A DNA stretch of 25,954 nucleotides from JASJHI01 sp033791105 (lineage in GTDB: Bacteria > Actinomycetota > Acidimicrobiia > Acidimicrobiales > Ilumatobacteraceae). The notes beneath the pieces were generated by a model. The model did no database searches. It had not been told where the DNA came from and saw nothing but the letters and a program-made list of their open reading frames with translations. The position numbers and the translations under genes are program-made. Of this stretch, positions 13,728 to 21,929 are shown in pieces. Numbering within the stretch: the stretch's first letter is position 1; each line of letters opens with the position of its first letter. Location of the stretch: assembly GCA_033791105.1 (NCBI GenBank), contig JASJHI010000426.1:1-25954 (forward strand). The letters run 5' to 3'.

Positions 13728-14717
13728 TCAGCGCGTGACCTCGTTGCGCAGTGAGCGACCGCCGAGCAGCCGCTCCAGGTTGGTGAGGAACGCGGCCGCC
13801 GCGCGGCGGCCGGTGCCATCGCTCGACCCGGAGTTGTGTGGGGTGATGATGACGTTCGGCAGCCCCCACAGACGGTGGTCGGACGGCAGCGGCTCGGGGT
13901 CGGTGACGTCGAGACCCGCGCCGGCGATCGAACCTGACTCCAGCGCGTCGGTCAGCGCGTCTTGATCGACCAGCTCACCGCGACCGACGTTGACGAACAA
14001 TGCGTGCGCCGGCATTGCCGCAATCACATCGGCAGAGATGATCCCACGCGTGTCCTCGTTGAGCGGGAGCGCCACCGCTACCGCGTCGACCTCGCGGACG
14101 ACATCGAGTAGATCGGCGAGCGGTCGGGTCGGGCAGGGCTCGTCGCCCTGCGACTCGCGCCGAACGATGACCGGCTCCATGCCGATCGCCGTCGTCAAGC
14201 GCACCACCTCCTGACCGATCGGCCCGAACCCGACGACGGCGACCGATCGCCCGGCGAGTTCGTTCCAACGCTCCCAGTCCCAGCTCGCCTGCTGCTGCGC
14301 GCGCAGCATGCGCGGGAGATCGCGGCTCAGCGCGAGGAAGTACATCACGACGGTTCCCGCGATCGGCGATGCGCTCGATCCGGAGGATGTCGTGAGGTGG
14401 ATCCCGCGATCGACCATCGAGAAGAAGATCGGATGATCGACACCGGCCGACATCGTGTGGAACCACCGGAGATTCGGTGCTTGCAGCGCGACCGACATGA
14501 ACGCCGGAGTGCGCTCCGGCCACACGTCGTGAGAGAAGAACGCGAACGTGATCCGCTCGATGTCGGCCTGTGGGACGCCCTCGTCGCCGGCGAGGACGAC
14601 CAGGTCGAGGCCCGGCGCGATGCGACGGAGCGCGTCACCGTGTTGTTCGAGGAACATGTCGCTGCAGAAGAGGACATCGGGGCGCTGTTCGGTCACGTCG
14701 CGAGCTTCGCAGTTCAT
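13728..14717 (-). CDS. D-isomer-specific 2-hydroxyacid dehydrogenase
   Basis: This 329-residue NAD(P)-dependent enzyme has the Rossmann fingerprint VVGFGPIGQEV (161-171) and the catalytic triad of the D-2-hydroxyacid dehydrogenase family: R246 in VNVGRGELV, E275 in DPEPLP and H294 in ITPHNSG. It interconverts a 2-keto acid and the D-2-hydroxy acid; glyoxylate/hydroxypyruvate reductase-like members look like this, but the substrate is not fixed by the motifs. The start is uncertain: ATG at 14717 (AAGG directly before it) or GTG at 14738. It is convergent with the EEP gene, with only 15 bp between stops, and divergent from the nitronate monooxygenase-like gene 44 bp away. Confidence 0.92.
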   Translation of the reverse strand: MNCEARDVTEQRPDVLFCSDMFLEQHGDALRRIAPGLDLVVLAGDEGVPQADIERITFAFFSHDVWPERTPAFMSVALQAPNLRWFHTMSAGVDHPIFFSMVDRGIHLTTSSGSSASPIAGTVVMYFLALSRDLPRMLRAQQQASWDWERWNELAGRSVAVVGFGPIGQEVVRLTTAIGMEPVIVRRESQGDEPCPTRPLADLLDVVREVDAVAVALPLNEDTRGIISADVIAAMPAHALFVNVGRGELVDQDALTDALESGSIAGAGLDVTDPEPLPSDHRLWGLPNVIITPHNSGSSDGTGRRAAAAFLTNLERLLGGRSLRNEVTR

Positions 14718-14761
14718 CCTTGCGTTCGGCGACCGCACGGGCGGGCCGCGAGACTGGGGAT

Positions 14762-15907
14762 GTGAAAACCGCCGCCACCGAACTACTCGACATCGAGTTC
14801 CCGATCTTCGCCTTCAGCCACTGCCGTGACGTCGTCGCCGCCGTGAGCAAGGCCGGTGGTCTCGGCGTGCTCGGCGCGGTCGCTCACTCGCCCAAGGCCC
14901 TCGAGATCGATCTCGAATGGATCGAGAGCGAGATCGGCGACCGTCCGTATGGCGTCGATCTCATCGTGCCCGCCAAGTACGCGGGTGACGGCGACGGCGG
15001 CTACTCGATGAACGACATCGCACAGCTCATCCCGGCCGAACACCGGGAGTTCATCGACGACATCCTCGCCCGCTACGACGTACCGCCGCTGCCCGACGAC
15101 GAGGACGTGACGAACCGGGGTGCGGGTGGATCGCACGACGGCAATGCTCCGTTCAGCGCCAACGCAGCACTCCCCCAGCTCGACGTGGCCCTCGCCCACA
15201 AGACCGCCTTCGTCGCCAATGCGCTCGGACCGCCGCCCCAGTTCCTGATCGAACGCGTGAAGGAGGAAGGTCGCCTGATCGGCGCGCTCGCCGGTCGCCC
15301 GCAACACGCCGAACGCCACCAGGCCGCGGGTGTCGACATCATCATTGCCCAGGGTTCAGAGGCCGGAGGCCACACCGGCGAGATCGGCACGATGGTGCTG
15401 ATCCCCGAGATCGTCGACGCGGTCGACATCCCCGTGCTCGGCGCGGGCGGCATCGGCACCGGTCGTCAGATGGCCGCCGCGATGGCGCTGGGCGCCCAGG
15501 GCGTGTGGTGTGGATCGGTCTGGCTCACCACCGAGGAGGCCGAGACACATCCCGTCGTCAAGGAGAAATTCCTCGCCGCCAGCTCCGCCGACACGATCCG
15601 TTCGCGGTCGCTCACCGGCAAGCACGCCCGGATGCTCAAGTCGTCGTGGACCGAGGAGTGGGACCGTGCCGACACACCAGACCCACTTGGCATGCCGTTG
15701 CAGCCGATCCTCACCAACTCCGCCCAGGCGCGCATCAACCGCGCCGCGTACCAGTCCGGCTCGGGCGCGGAGAAGCTGGCCAACTACTTCGTCGGCCAGA
15801 TCGTCGGAACGATGAACGAGTCGAAGCCGGCCGGGCGGGTCGTCATCGAGATGATCGAGGAGTTCATCGAGGCGGTCGAGTCACTCTCCACCCAACTCGA
15901 GGTCTGA
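14762..15907 (+). CDS. Nitronate monooxygenase-like FMN protein (2-nitropropane dioxygenase family)
   Basis: This 381-residue TIM-barrel flavoprotein has FPIFAF at the first strand (13-18), SKAGGLGVLGAV (29-40), QGSEAGGHTGE (197-207) carrying the conserved histidine region, and the phosphate-binding VLGAGGIGTGRQ (225-236) followed by ALGAQGVWCGS. Family members oxidise alkyl nitronates, and related proteins act as enoyl reductases or flavin oxygenases in catabolic pathways. An insertion of about 50 residues (roughly 70-135, polar and Asp/Gly-rich) lengthens it relative to compact bacterial enzymes. The GTG at 14762 is the first start consistent with the fold's opening strand; GGGGA lies too close to be an ideal ribosome site, so the start is moderately sure. 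Confidence 0.87.
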   Translation: MKTAATELLDIEFPIFAFSHCRDVVAAVSKAGGLGVLGAVAHSPKALEIDLEWIESEIGDRPYGVDLIVPAKYAGDGDGGYSMNDIAQLIPAEHREFIDDILARYDVPPLPDDEDVTNRGAGGSHDGNAPFSANAALPQLDVALAHKTAFVANALGPPPQFLIERVKEEGRLIGALAGRPQHAERHQAAGVDIIIAQGSEAGGHTGEIGTMVLIPEIVDAVDIPVLGAGGIGTGRQMAAAMALGAQGVWCGSVWLTTEEAETHPVVKEKFLAASSADTIRSRSLTGKHARMLKSSWTEEWDRADTPDPLGMPLQPILTNSAQARINRAAYQSGSGAEKLANYFVGQIVGTMNESKPAGRVVIEMIEEFIEAVESLSTQLEV

Positions 15908-15911
15908 ACGC

Positions 15912-15940
15912 CGCCCGATCACCGCCCGATCACCGCCCGA
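15912..15940. repeat. Tandem 11-bp repeat upstream of the MenJ-like gene
   Basis: CGCCCGATCAC occurs twice in perfect tandem (15912-15922 and 15923-15933), followed by a partial third copy CGCCCGA (15934-15940). It begins 5 nt after the nitronate monooxygenase stop and about 70 bp before the MenJ-like ATG. A related GTGATCGG (the complement of CCGATCAC) recurs at 15963-15970. It could be an operator with 11-bp phasing or a slippage duplication. Confidence 0.6.
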
Positions 15941-16008
15941 CCGTGGTGCACGCAGTACCAGCGTGATCGGCACCCGAGGGTGGTTCTCGGTCGCGAATCC
16001 GGCACGGT

Positions 16009-17232
16009 ATGGCAGTGGATTCGTACGACATCGCTGTCATCGGCGGCGGACCGGCCGGTGCGGCAACCGCGATCCGCGCTGCGCGGGCCGGTGTGCGGGT
16101 CATCGTCTTCGAGAAGGGCCGCTTCGGCCGTGACAAGGTCTGCGGCGACGGGCTCACACCGCGCGCGGTCGGCGCACTCGAAGAACTGAAGATCGACCTC
16201 GCCGACGCTCACCGCATCCGCGGCCTGCGGATGATCGCCGGCAACAGGGATCGGGAACTCGACTGGCCGAGTACCGATCGGTTCCCCGACCACGGAGCGG
16301 TCTGGCCGCGCAGGCGGCTCGACGCGGCGCTGATCGAAGCGGCGGCCGACGCCGGCGCCGAGGTCGTGTACGAAGCCGAGGCAACGCCGATCCTCGACGG
16401 CACGCGCGTCGTTGGAGTGGAGGTAGGTGGACGCCGTGTCGCAGCGCCGCTCACCGTCGTCGCGGCGGGTGCCCAGGGTGCGGTCGCCCGCCTCCTCGGG
16501 GCCGACCGGGTTGCCGACGAGCCGTTCGGCCTGGCGATCCGCACGTACGCCGAGACCCCCCGCCACGCCGACGAGCACCTCGAAGCCTGTCTGTCGCTCG
16601 AGGACGAGCACGGCACCGCTGTGCCCGGCTACGGATGGATGTTCCCGGCCGGCGACGGCACGGTCAACATCGGCGTCGGCGCATTGTCGACGATGAAGGG
16701 CTTCAAGCAGTTGAACCTCAACACACTGCTCGACTCATACCGGCACGCCGTCCACGAGCCCTGGCAACTCGGCCCGAATCTCGAGCGACCCCGCGCGTGG
16801 CGACTACCGATGTCCGCGCAGCGCCGCCACGGGCCCGGCTGGGTCGCCATCGGTGACGCGGCCGGCCTCATCAACCCGATGAACGGTGAAGGCATCGACT
16901 ATGGACTCGAATCGGGCATGCTCACCGCGGATCTGTTCATCGACGATCCCTCGACCATCGAAGAGCGCTACGACCAACTGGTGGGCGAACGGTTCGATGC
17001 CTTTCTCCGCACCGGCCGTCGGTTCTCGTTCCTGATCGGCCATCCGTGGATCCTGCGCAACGGCCTGCGACTGTCGGTCAGCACCGACGCAATCGCCAAC
17101 ATCACACTCCAGGTGATGGGCAACCTCGTCGACAACACGACCCCCGGCGCCGCCGGGCGCGTGATGTCCCTCGCCGACCGCACGCTCGCCCTCGCCGATC
17201 CGATCCTGCGCAAGACCCGTGCCGCGGCTTGA
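16009..17232 (+). CDS. menJ: MenJ-like menaquinone isoprenyl reductase (geranylgeranyl reductase family)
   Basis: This 407-residue FAD protein has the loop VIGGGPAGAATA (10-21), the family-specific CGDGLTPRAV (45-54), PGYGWMFPAGDGTVNIGVGALST (206-228) and GDAAGLINPMNGEGIDYGLESG (282-303). These blocks agree closely with what I recall of mycobacterial MenJ (Rv0561c), which saturates one isoprene unit of the menaquinone side chain at the membrane. Other geranylgeranyl reductases act on chlorophyll or archaeal lipid precursors, but the CGDGLTPRAV and PGYGW blocks favour MenJ. The ATG at 16009 starts three residues before the conserved first strand. The 3' end overlaps the second azlC by 14 nt, an odd partnership of quinone tailoring and amino acid export. 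Confidence 0.8.
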   Translation: MAVDSYDIAVIGGGPAGAATAIRAARAGVRVIVFEKGRFGRDKVCGDGLTPRAVGALEELKIDLADAHRIRGLRMIAGNRDRELDWPSTDRFPDHGAVWPRRRLDAALIEAAADAGAEVVYEAEATPILDGTRVVGVEVGGRRVAAPLTVVAAGAQGAVARLLGADRVADEPFGLAIRTYAETPRHADEHLEACLSLEDEHGTAVPGYGWMFPAGDGTVNIGVGALSTMKGFKQLNLNTLLDSYRHAVHEPWQLGPNLERPRAWRLPMSAQRRHGPGWVAIGDAAGLINPMNGEGIDYGLESGMLTADLFIDDPSTIEERYDQLVGERFDAFLRTGRRFSFLIGHPWILRNGLRLSVSTDAIANITLQVMGNLVDNTTPGAAGRVMSLADRTLALADPILRKTRAAA

Positions 17233-17947
17233 TCCCATCGTCCGCCGGGCCATCCGCGACTCGCTGCCGATATTCATCCCGGCGATCCCGTTCGCGCTCG
17301 TACTCGGCGTCGCGATCACCGAGTCAGCGCTGCCGCCCGCGGTCGGATGGTCATCCAACTTTCTCATCTTCGCCGGAGCGGCCCAGCTCGCCACTGTGAC
17401 ACTGGCCGCGACGGCGACATGGGTGACACTCGTGACCACCGCCGCGGTGATCAACCTCCGTCACGTCATGTACAGCACCGCGCTCGCTCCGCGCTTCGGT
17501 CCGCAGCCGCGCTGGTTCCGTTGGGTCGGTCCCTATGTGCTCATCGACCAGGTGTTCGCGCTCGTGTCCCAACGCGACGACCTCGACGACGACACGTGGC
17601 GGCGCTATTTCCTCGCGTGCGGCTTCTCCTTCTTCATCGGCTGGAACATCACGGTCACGCTCGGAATGCTTGTCGGCTCAGAGATCCCCCAGAGCTGGCG
17701 CCTCGGCGTCGCGCCGGCGGTGATGTTCGTCGGGATGGTCGTCATCGGCATCACCAATCGGCCCGGGATCGTCGCTGCCATCGTCGGCGCCGGGGTCACC
17801 TACCTCTGTCTCGAACTCCCGCACAACACCGGGCTGCTCGTCGGTGCTCTGGCCGGCGTCGCCGCGGCATTCGTGGCCGAGACGATGTCTGTGCAGCGCG
17901 CGGTCGACGAGGATCCGGACGAAGATCCGAGGCTGAGCGTCCGATGA
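17219..17947 (+). CDS. azlC: AzlC-family branched-chain amino acid exporter, large subunit (copy 2)
   Basis: This 242-residue membrane protein of the AzlC family has LIFAGAAQLATVTL (about 49-62) and AVINLRHVMYSTALAPRF (about 76-93), the classic N-L-R-H block of AzlC. That block is better preserved here than in copy 1, where it reads NARIVLY. The GTG start at 17219 lies inside the end of the MenJ-like gene. The stop overlaps azlD as ATGA. A charged tail (VDEDPDEDPRLSVR) ends the protein. Substrate unknown beyond the family assignment. Confidence 0.9.
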   Translation: MPRLDPIVRRAIRDSLPIFIPAIPFALVLGVAITESALPPAVGWSSNFLIFAGAAQLATVTLAATATWVTLVTTAAVINLRHVMYSTALAPRFGPQPRWFRWVGPYVLIDQVFALVSQRDDLDDDTWRRYFLACGFSFFIGWNITVTLGMLVGSEIPQSWRLGVAPAVMFVGMVVIGITNRPGIVAAIVGAGVTYLCLELPHNTGLLVGALAGVAAAFVAETMSVQRAVDEDPDEDPRLSVR

Positions 17948-18261
17948 GCACCACCGCCGCGCTCGCCGCCGTCCTCGTCGTCGGTCTCCTCACATATTCC
18001 GCGCGCGCAGTTCCGATCCTGTTCCTCGCCGACCGCGCGCTGCCGGCCCCCCTCGAACGGGCATTGCGCTACGTCGGACCGGCGGTGCTCTCGGCACTCG
18101 TGATCACGCTCGTCGCGGGCGGCGACGGGCGCACCGGGGTCGATGGCGCCGAATGGATCGCGCTGGCCGTCGCCGTCGTGGTCGCCGCGGCGACGAGAAA
18201 CCTGATCATCACGCTCGTGGTCGGCATGGCCGCCCTCTGGATCGCCGACGGACTGCTCTGA
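17944..18261 (+). CDS. azlD: AzlD-family branched-chain amino acid export subunit (copy 2)
   Basis: This 105-residue protein has four hydrophobic segments and the N-terminal GLLTYSARAVPILFLADR pattern that aligns with the T-Y-x-x-R region of AzlD. It is the small partner of the AzlC encoded immediately upstream (4-bp ATGA overlap). Identity to copy 1 (605-919) is low apart from the landmarks, arguing for two old paralogous systems and not a recent duplication. Confidence 0.88.
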   Translation: MSTTAALAAVLVVGLLTYSARAVPILFLADRALPAPLERALRYVGPAVLSALVITLVAGGDGRTGVDGAEWIALAVAVVVAAATRNLIITLVVGMAALWIADGLL

Positions 18262-18276
18262 CCTCCCTCGTCGCGT

Positions 18277-19041
18277 TCAGTCGATGTCCTGCTTGGCAAG
18301 CCGCCAGGTCGCCACGGCCAGCGCGCCGACAGCTGCCACGAGTGGCACACCGATGCCGACGGCGAGGCTGAAGTCGGCGAGGTCCAGATCGACTCCGGTG
18401 ACTTCGACGAGGATCGAGCGCGTGTACTTGCGGATCGCGAACCGAGCGACCCCCGCACCAGCCTGGGCGATGAAGCCTTCCCAGATCAGGATGTACGCGA
18501 GCCCCCACACGATGTATCGCTTGAGCCACGCGCCGAGCATCGTGAACAGCGACACGTAGGCGACGAGGCCAACGGCCGTCGCGAGCACCGTCGCACCGAC
18601 GATGCCGCCGCCGACCCCGGTGAGTGCCGCTGCGGCGACGAGCGGAATCATGGTGATCGGTGTCGCCACGGTGAGCGCGGCGAGCGCCGCACCCACCGCG
18701 ATCGGGCTGCGGTCCATCGGCCGCAACCAGAGATAGACGAGTGTCTTGTCATCGCGCAGGTCGCCGATCGATCCACCACCGAAGACGAGGGCCACCACCG
18801 GGACGACGCCGGCCATGCCGAGCCCGGCGATCAGCCGAACGCCGTCGTCGAGTGTGGCCGAATCGGAGGTACCGACAGCGAAGCCCGCAAGCGTGGCGAT
18901 CAACGCGAGCAACGAGAGCGCGATGATGCGGCCGCGCGTGGCGAGTTCGTGCAACACGACGCGGTAGACGATCACCGTCGCGCGCGCCCACGGGACCGAG
19001 CGTTGGGGAGCCGGTGAGGCGGTCGGTGGCGCCGTCGTCAT
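18277..19041 (-). CDS. ABC-2 type permease (last gene of four-gene ABC operon)
   Basis: This 254-residue protein has about six hydrophobic segments after a short polar N-terminus. DLRDDKTLVYLWLRPMDRSPI (about 95-115) is the cytoplasmic loop typical of ABC-2 permeases, where a D-K/R-x-x-x-x-x-L-x-x-P-x-x-R pattern precedes the third membrane segment. It overlaps the ATPase at 19038-20030 by 4 bp (ATGA), which makes that ATPase its likely partner. It is convergent with azlD copy 2 across only 15 bp. Substrate unknown. Confidence 0.85.
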   Translation of the reverse strand: MTTAPPTASPAPQRSVPWARATVIVYRVVLHELATRGRIIALSLLALIATLAGFAVGTSDSATLDDGVRLIAGLGMAGVVPVVALVFGGGSIGDLRDDKTLVYLWLRPMDRSPIAVGAALAALTVATPITMIPLVAAAALTGVGGGIVGATVLATAVGLVAYVSLFTMLGAWLKRYIVWGLAYILIWEGFIAQAGAGVARFAIRKYTRSILVEVTGVDLDLADFSLAVGIGVPLVAAVGALAVATWRLAKQDID

Positions 19042-20030
19042 CGGCCCTCCACGAGATAGCGGAACACGGATTCGAGGTCGTCGTCGAGCGGATTGACCTC
19101 CGTGAGGCGGACCCCGAGTTCGACCGCCAGGGGAGCGAGGTGCCGACCGACCGCGTCGATATCGACCGTGTCGATCACCACCTGGCCGTCATCGAGGGAA
19201 AGGGCGCTCACAAATCCCCGATCGACGAGCGCGGTCGCGAACCGTCTCGCGTCGGAGACGCCGAGCCTGATGCGGTGCGGTCGGTCATCCATCAGCGATC
19301 GCAGATCGTGGTAGTCGCCCTGCGCGATCAAGCGACCTTGGGCGATCACGAGCACGCGCGAGCCGAGCCTTGCAACCTCGTCGAGAACGTGACTCGACAC
19401 GAGCACGCAGCGCCCGTCGTCGCCCAGCCGGTGGAACAGTTCGATCATCCGCCGTCGCTGCACCGGGTCGAGCCCGGTGAGGGGTTCGTCGAGAATCAGC
19501 ACCTCCGGATCGTTGACGAGCGCCGTGGCCACCTTCACCCGCTGCCGCATACCCTTCGAGAACTCGCCGACGCGCTTGTCGCCGGTGTCGGCCAACTCGA
19601 CCTGCTCGAGCGCGTGCTCAGCAACCTCGCGCGGCGATGGCATCCCGTGCGACTCCGCCGCGATCGTGACGAAGTCGAGTGCGTCGAGATGGTCGAACAA
19701 GGCGTCCTGCTGCGGGACGAGCGCAATCCGACCTCGAACGACACGGTCGGTGCGGGGATCGGAGCCGAGCACCTCGATCGATCCGCGCGACGGCGGTGTC
19801 AGCCCACACATCATGCGAAACAACGTCGACTTGCCGGCGCCGTTCGGGCCGAGCAAAGCAGTGACCCCGCCGTCGATTGCGAAGCTCACATCGCTGACCG
19901 CGACGACCGAACCGAAGAACTTCGATGCCTGGTTCACCGCGATCATGCCGGTCAGCTGTACGGGCGCTGCCGTCGGGCCGGTCGACGTGTTCGGCGCCGG
20001 CAGCACGTTCGGTGGTGGCAGTTCGCTCAT
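19038..20030 (-). CDS. ABC transporter ATP-binding protein
   Basis: This 330-residue ATPase has Walker A GPNGAGKST (61-69), the Q-loop VPQQDAL, signature FSKGMRQR (157-164, variant of LSGGQ), Walker B VLILDEPLTGLD (177-188) and the switch histidine in SSHVLDE. A Pro/Ala/Thr-rich N-terminal extension of about 28 residues precedes the first strand (MIAVNQASKFFG), so a later start at that internal Met is possible. I keep 20030 because its ATG overlaps the upstream permease stop. Third gene of the operon. Confidence 0.92.
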   Translation of the reverse strand: MSELPPPNVLPAPNTSTGPTAAPVQLTGMIAVNQASKFFGSVVAVSDVSFAIDGGVTALLGPNGAGKSTLFRMMCGLTPPSRGSIEVLGSDPRTDRVVRGRIALVPQQDALFDHLDALDFVTIAAESHGMPSPREVAEHALEQVELADTGDKRVGEFSKGMRQRVKVATALVNDPEVLILDEPLTGLDPVQRRRMIELFHRLGDDGRCVLVSSHVLDEVARLGSRVLVIAQGRLIAQGDYHDLRSLMDDRPHRIRLGVSDARRFATALVDRGFVSALSLDDGQVVIDTVDIDAVGRHLAPLAVELGVRLTEVNPLDDDLESVFRYLVEGR

Positions 20031-20923
20031 CGAGCAATGACCAATCGGGAGTAGCGCCAGGCGACCACGCCGAGACCGCCCACCGTCCACGCGACACATG
20101 ACCCGAGCACGGCGAACGTCGAAATCTCCGGGTATGCGAGGTCGTTCTCGCCACCCGATCCCGGCGCCCCGAAGATTCGGAACACCAACTCGAGCGACAT
20201 CGAGAACGGGTCGATCAACCACCACTGCTGCGACCAGCCGGCACCCTCGGTGAGCGATCCGGCGAGCACCGGCAGCGCGATGATCGTGAGCACGACGCCG
20301 ATCGCCGCGAACGCGCGTCGATCGGTGATGCTGGACGCGGCCATCGAGATTGCCATCAGCGGAGCCGACACGGCAATGCCCGACAGCACGATCCTGAACA
20401 ACACGGTCACCCAGTTGCCGACGCCGTCGGGACCGGCGCCCTCGACGGTGTACCCGAGCAGGAGGAGCAGCGGTGGGCCGAGGGTGACGAGACCCAGTGT
20501 GAGGCCGACTGCGATCGACTTCGCGGTGAGATACGTACGGCGATTGAGTGGGGTGGAGAGATACATCGCCAGCATCCCGTTGCGGCGGTCGGAGATGAGG
20601 ATCTCCGGGGCGACCATCGCGGCAAACAGCGTGATCGCGAGCGTGATGAAGCCGTAGTAACCCGGGTAGTCGGCGACCTCGTTCGGGTCGAGGATGTCAC
20701 CTGGGATCAGCACCGCGATTCCGACGAACACGATCGCCGGCACGTACGCGATGACCACGGCGATGACAGGGAAGATCTTGTGCCGCGCCGGTCGGCCGAG
20801 TCCGAGCGTCGCACGGATGCTCTGCCAGCTCACGCTGCGGATCGCTCCCGCGACCCCCGAGCGTGGGCCCTCGTACGGTTGGAAGCCGCGGCTGACGATC
20901 TTCGCGTCACCCGTCGAACTCAT
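20027..20923 (-). CDS. ABC-2 type permease (second gene of four-gene ABC operon)
   Basis: This 298-residue membrane protein has a polar N-terminal tail of about 45 residues (SRGFQPYEGPRSG) and about six membrane segments. APEILISDRRNGMLAMYLSTPLNRRTYLTAKS (about 103-134) is the hallmark loop between membrane segments 2 and 3 of ABC-2 permeases. The large loop before the last segment (WSQQWWLIDPFSMSLELVFRIFG) is also typical. The start and stop overlap both flanking ATPase genes by 4 bp. Confidence 0.88.
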   Translation of the reverse strand: MSSTGDAKIVSRGFQPYEGPRSGVAGAIRSVSWQSIRATLGLGRPARHKIFPVIAVVIAYVPAIVFVGIAVLIPGDILDPNEVADYPGYYGFITLAITLFAAMVAPEILISDRRNGMLAMYLSTPLNRRTYLTAKSIAVGLTLGLVTLGPPLLLLLGYTVEGAGPDGVGNWVTVLFRIVLSGIAVSAPLMAISMAASSITDRRAFAAIGVVLTIIALPVLAGSLTEGAGWSQQWWLIDPFSMSLELVFRIFGAPGSGGENDLAYPEISTFAVLGSCVAWTVGGLGVVAWRYSRLVIAR

Positions 20924-21885
20924 GACGCGCCGCCGTCGGTCGAGCCGCTGTCGTCCTGGGTGAGCGCATGCGCCTCGAACAGGTCGTCGAGCGTGCGTCG
21001 GCGTTGTCCCAGCCGCCGGACACGGGCGCCGGCATCAGCGATCGCGACGGCCGCGCGGTCGAACAACTCGTCGTCATCGGCACCGAGAATCGTCAGTGTG
21101 GTCGCCGAGCGTTGGACCGTCGCACCGGTCGCCTCGAGCCGAGCGACAACCGTCGCGATCGCATCCGGTCGATCGCCGACCTCGACGAACTCGACCTCGA
21201 TGCCGCCCTCGGCGCCTGCGAGCTCGACGATCGACCCCTGCGCGATCAGCTGTCCGGCGTCGAGCGCCACAACGTTGTCGCACACGCGCTCGACCTCCTC
21301 GAGCACGTGCGACGACAGAACGACGTCGATGCCGAACTCTCGATTGACCTGCACGATGATGTTGAGCATCTCGTCCCGCTGCACCGGGTCGAGTCCATCG
21401 GTCGGCTCGTCGAGCACGATCAGGCGCGGATCGGCGGCGATCGCCTGGGCGAGCTTGACGCGCTGGCGCTGGCCCGTCGACATCGTGCCCAGCGCACGGA
21501 ACCGCTCTTCGCCGAGCCCCACCAGATACAGCGAGTCGCTCGCCCGGCTGCGCGCCTCGTCGCGCGGCAACCCCTTCACCTCGGCCAGGTGACGCACGTA
21601 GTCGTATGCGCCGAAGTCATCGGGCAGCACATTGCGTTCGGGACCGAACCCGATCTGCGCGCGGAGCTCCGGCCCCTGCGGTCCCGGGTCGAGGCCGAGC
21701 ACGCGCAACGAACCGGTCGTCGGGCGGAGCAGGCCGAGCACGAGCGAGATCAGCGTGGTCTTCCCGGCACCGTTCGCGCCCACAAGACCGGTCACACCTG
21801 ATTGCACGGTGAGGTCGAGGGAGTCGAGGGCGCGAGTGGAGGGGAACTCCATCGTGAGACGCTCGGTCTCGATGATCGCCGACAC
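20920..21885 (-). CDS. ABC transporter ATP-binding protein (first gene of four-gene operon)
   Basis: This 321-residue ATPase has Walker A GANGAGKTT (36-44), signature MSTGQRQR (135-142), Walker B LIVLDEPTDGLD (155-166) and SSHVLEE for the switch. The GTG at 21885 gives MSAIIETERL as the start of the nucleotide-binding domain, and no longer frame is plausible because the divergent dioxygenase gene begins 44 bp away. The stop overlaps the next permease by 4 bp. With 19038-20030 it gives the operon two different ATPases and two different permeases. Confidence 0.92.
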   Translation of the reverse strand: MSAIIETERLTMEFPSTRALDSLDLTVQSGVTGLVGANGAGKTTLISLVLGLLRPTTGSLRVLGLDPGPQGPELRAQIGFGPERNVLPDDFGAYDYVRHLAEVKGLPRDEARSRASDSLYLVGLGEERFRALGTMSTGQRQRVKLAQAIAADPRLIVLDEPTDGLDPVQRDEMLNIIVQVNREFGIDVVLSSHVLEEVERVCDNVVALDAGQLIAQGSIVELAGAEGGIEVEFVEVGDRPDAIATVVARLEATGATVQRSATTLTILGADDDELFDRAAVAIADAGARVRRLGQRRRTLDDLFEAHALTQDDSGSTDGGAS

Positions 21886-21917
21886 GTCCGCTTGTCTACC
21901 AGCGCGAGGGCCATGGT

Positions 21918-21923
21918 TACGCT
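21918..21923 (+). promoter_or_regulatory. -10 element for a leaderless transcript of the PhyH-like gene
   Basis: TACGCT (TANNNT) ends exactly 6 nt before the ATG at 21930, the spacing expected when transcription begins at the A of the start codon, as in the many leaderless actinobacterial mRNAs. No Shine-Dalgarno is present. Confidence 0.5.
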
Positions 21924-21929
21924 CGTTCG

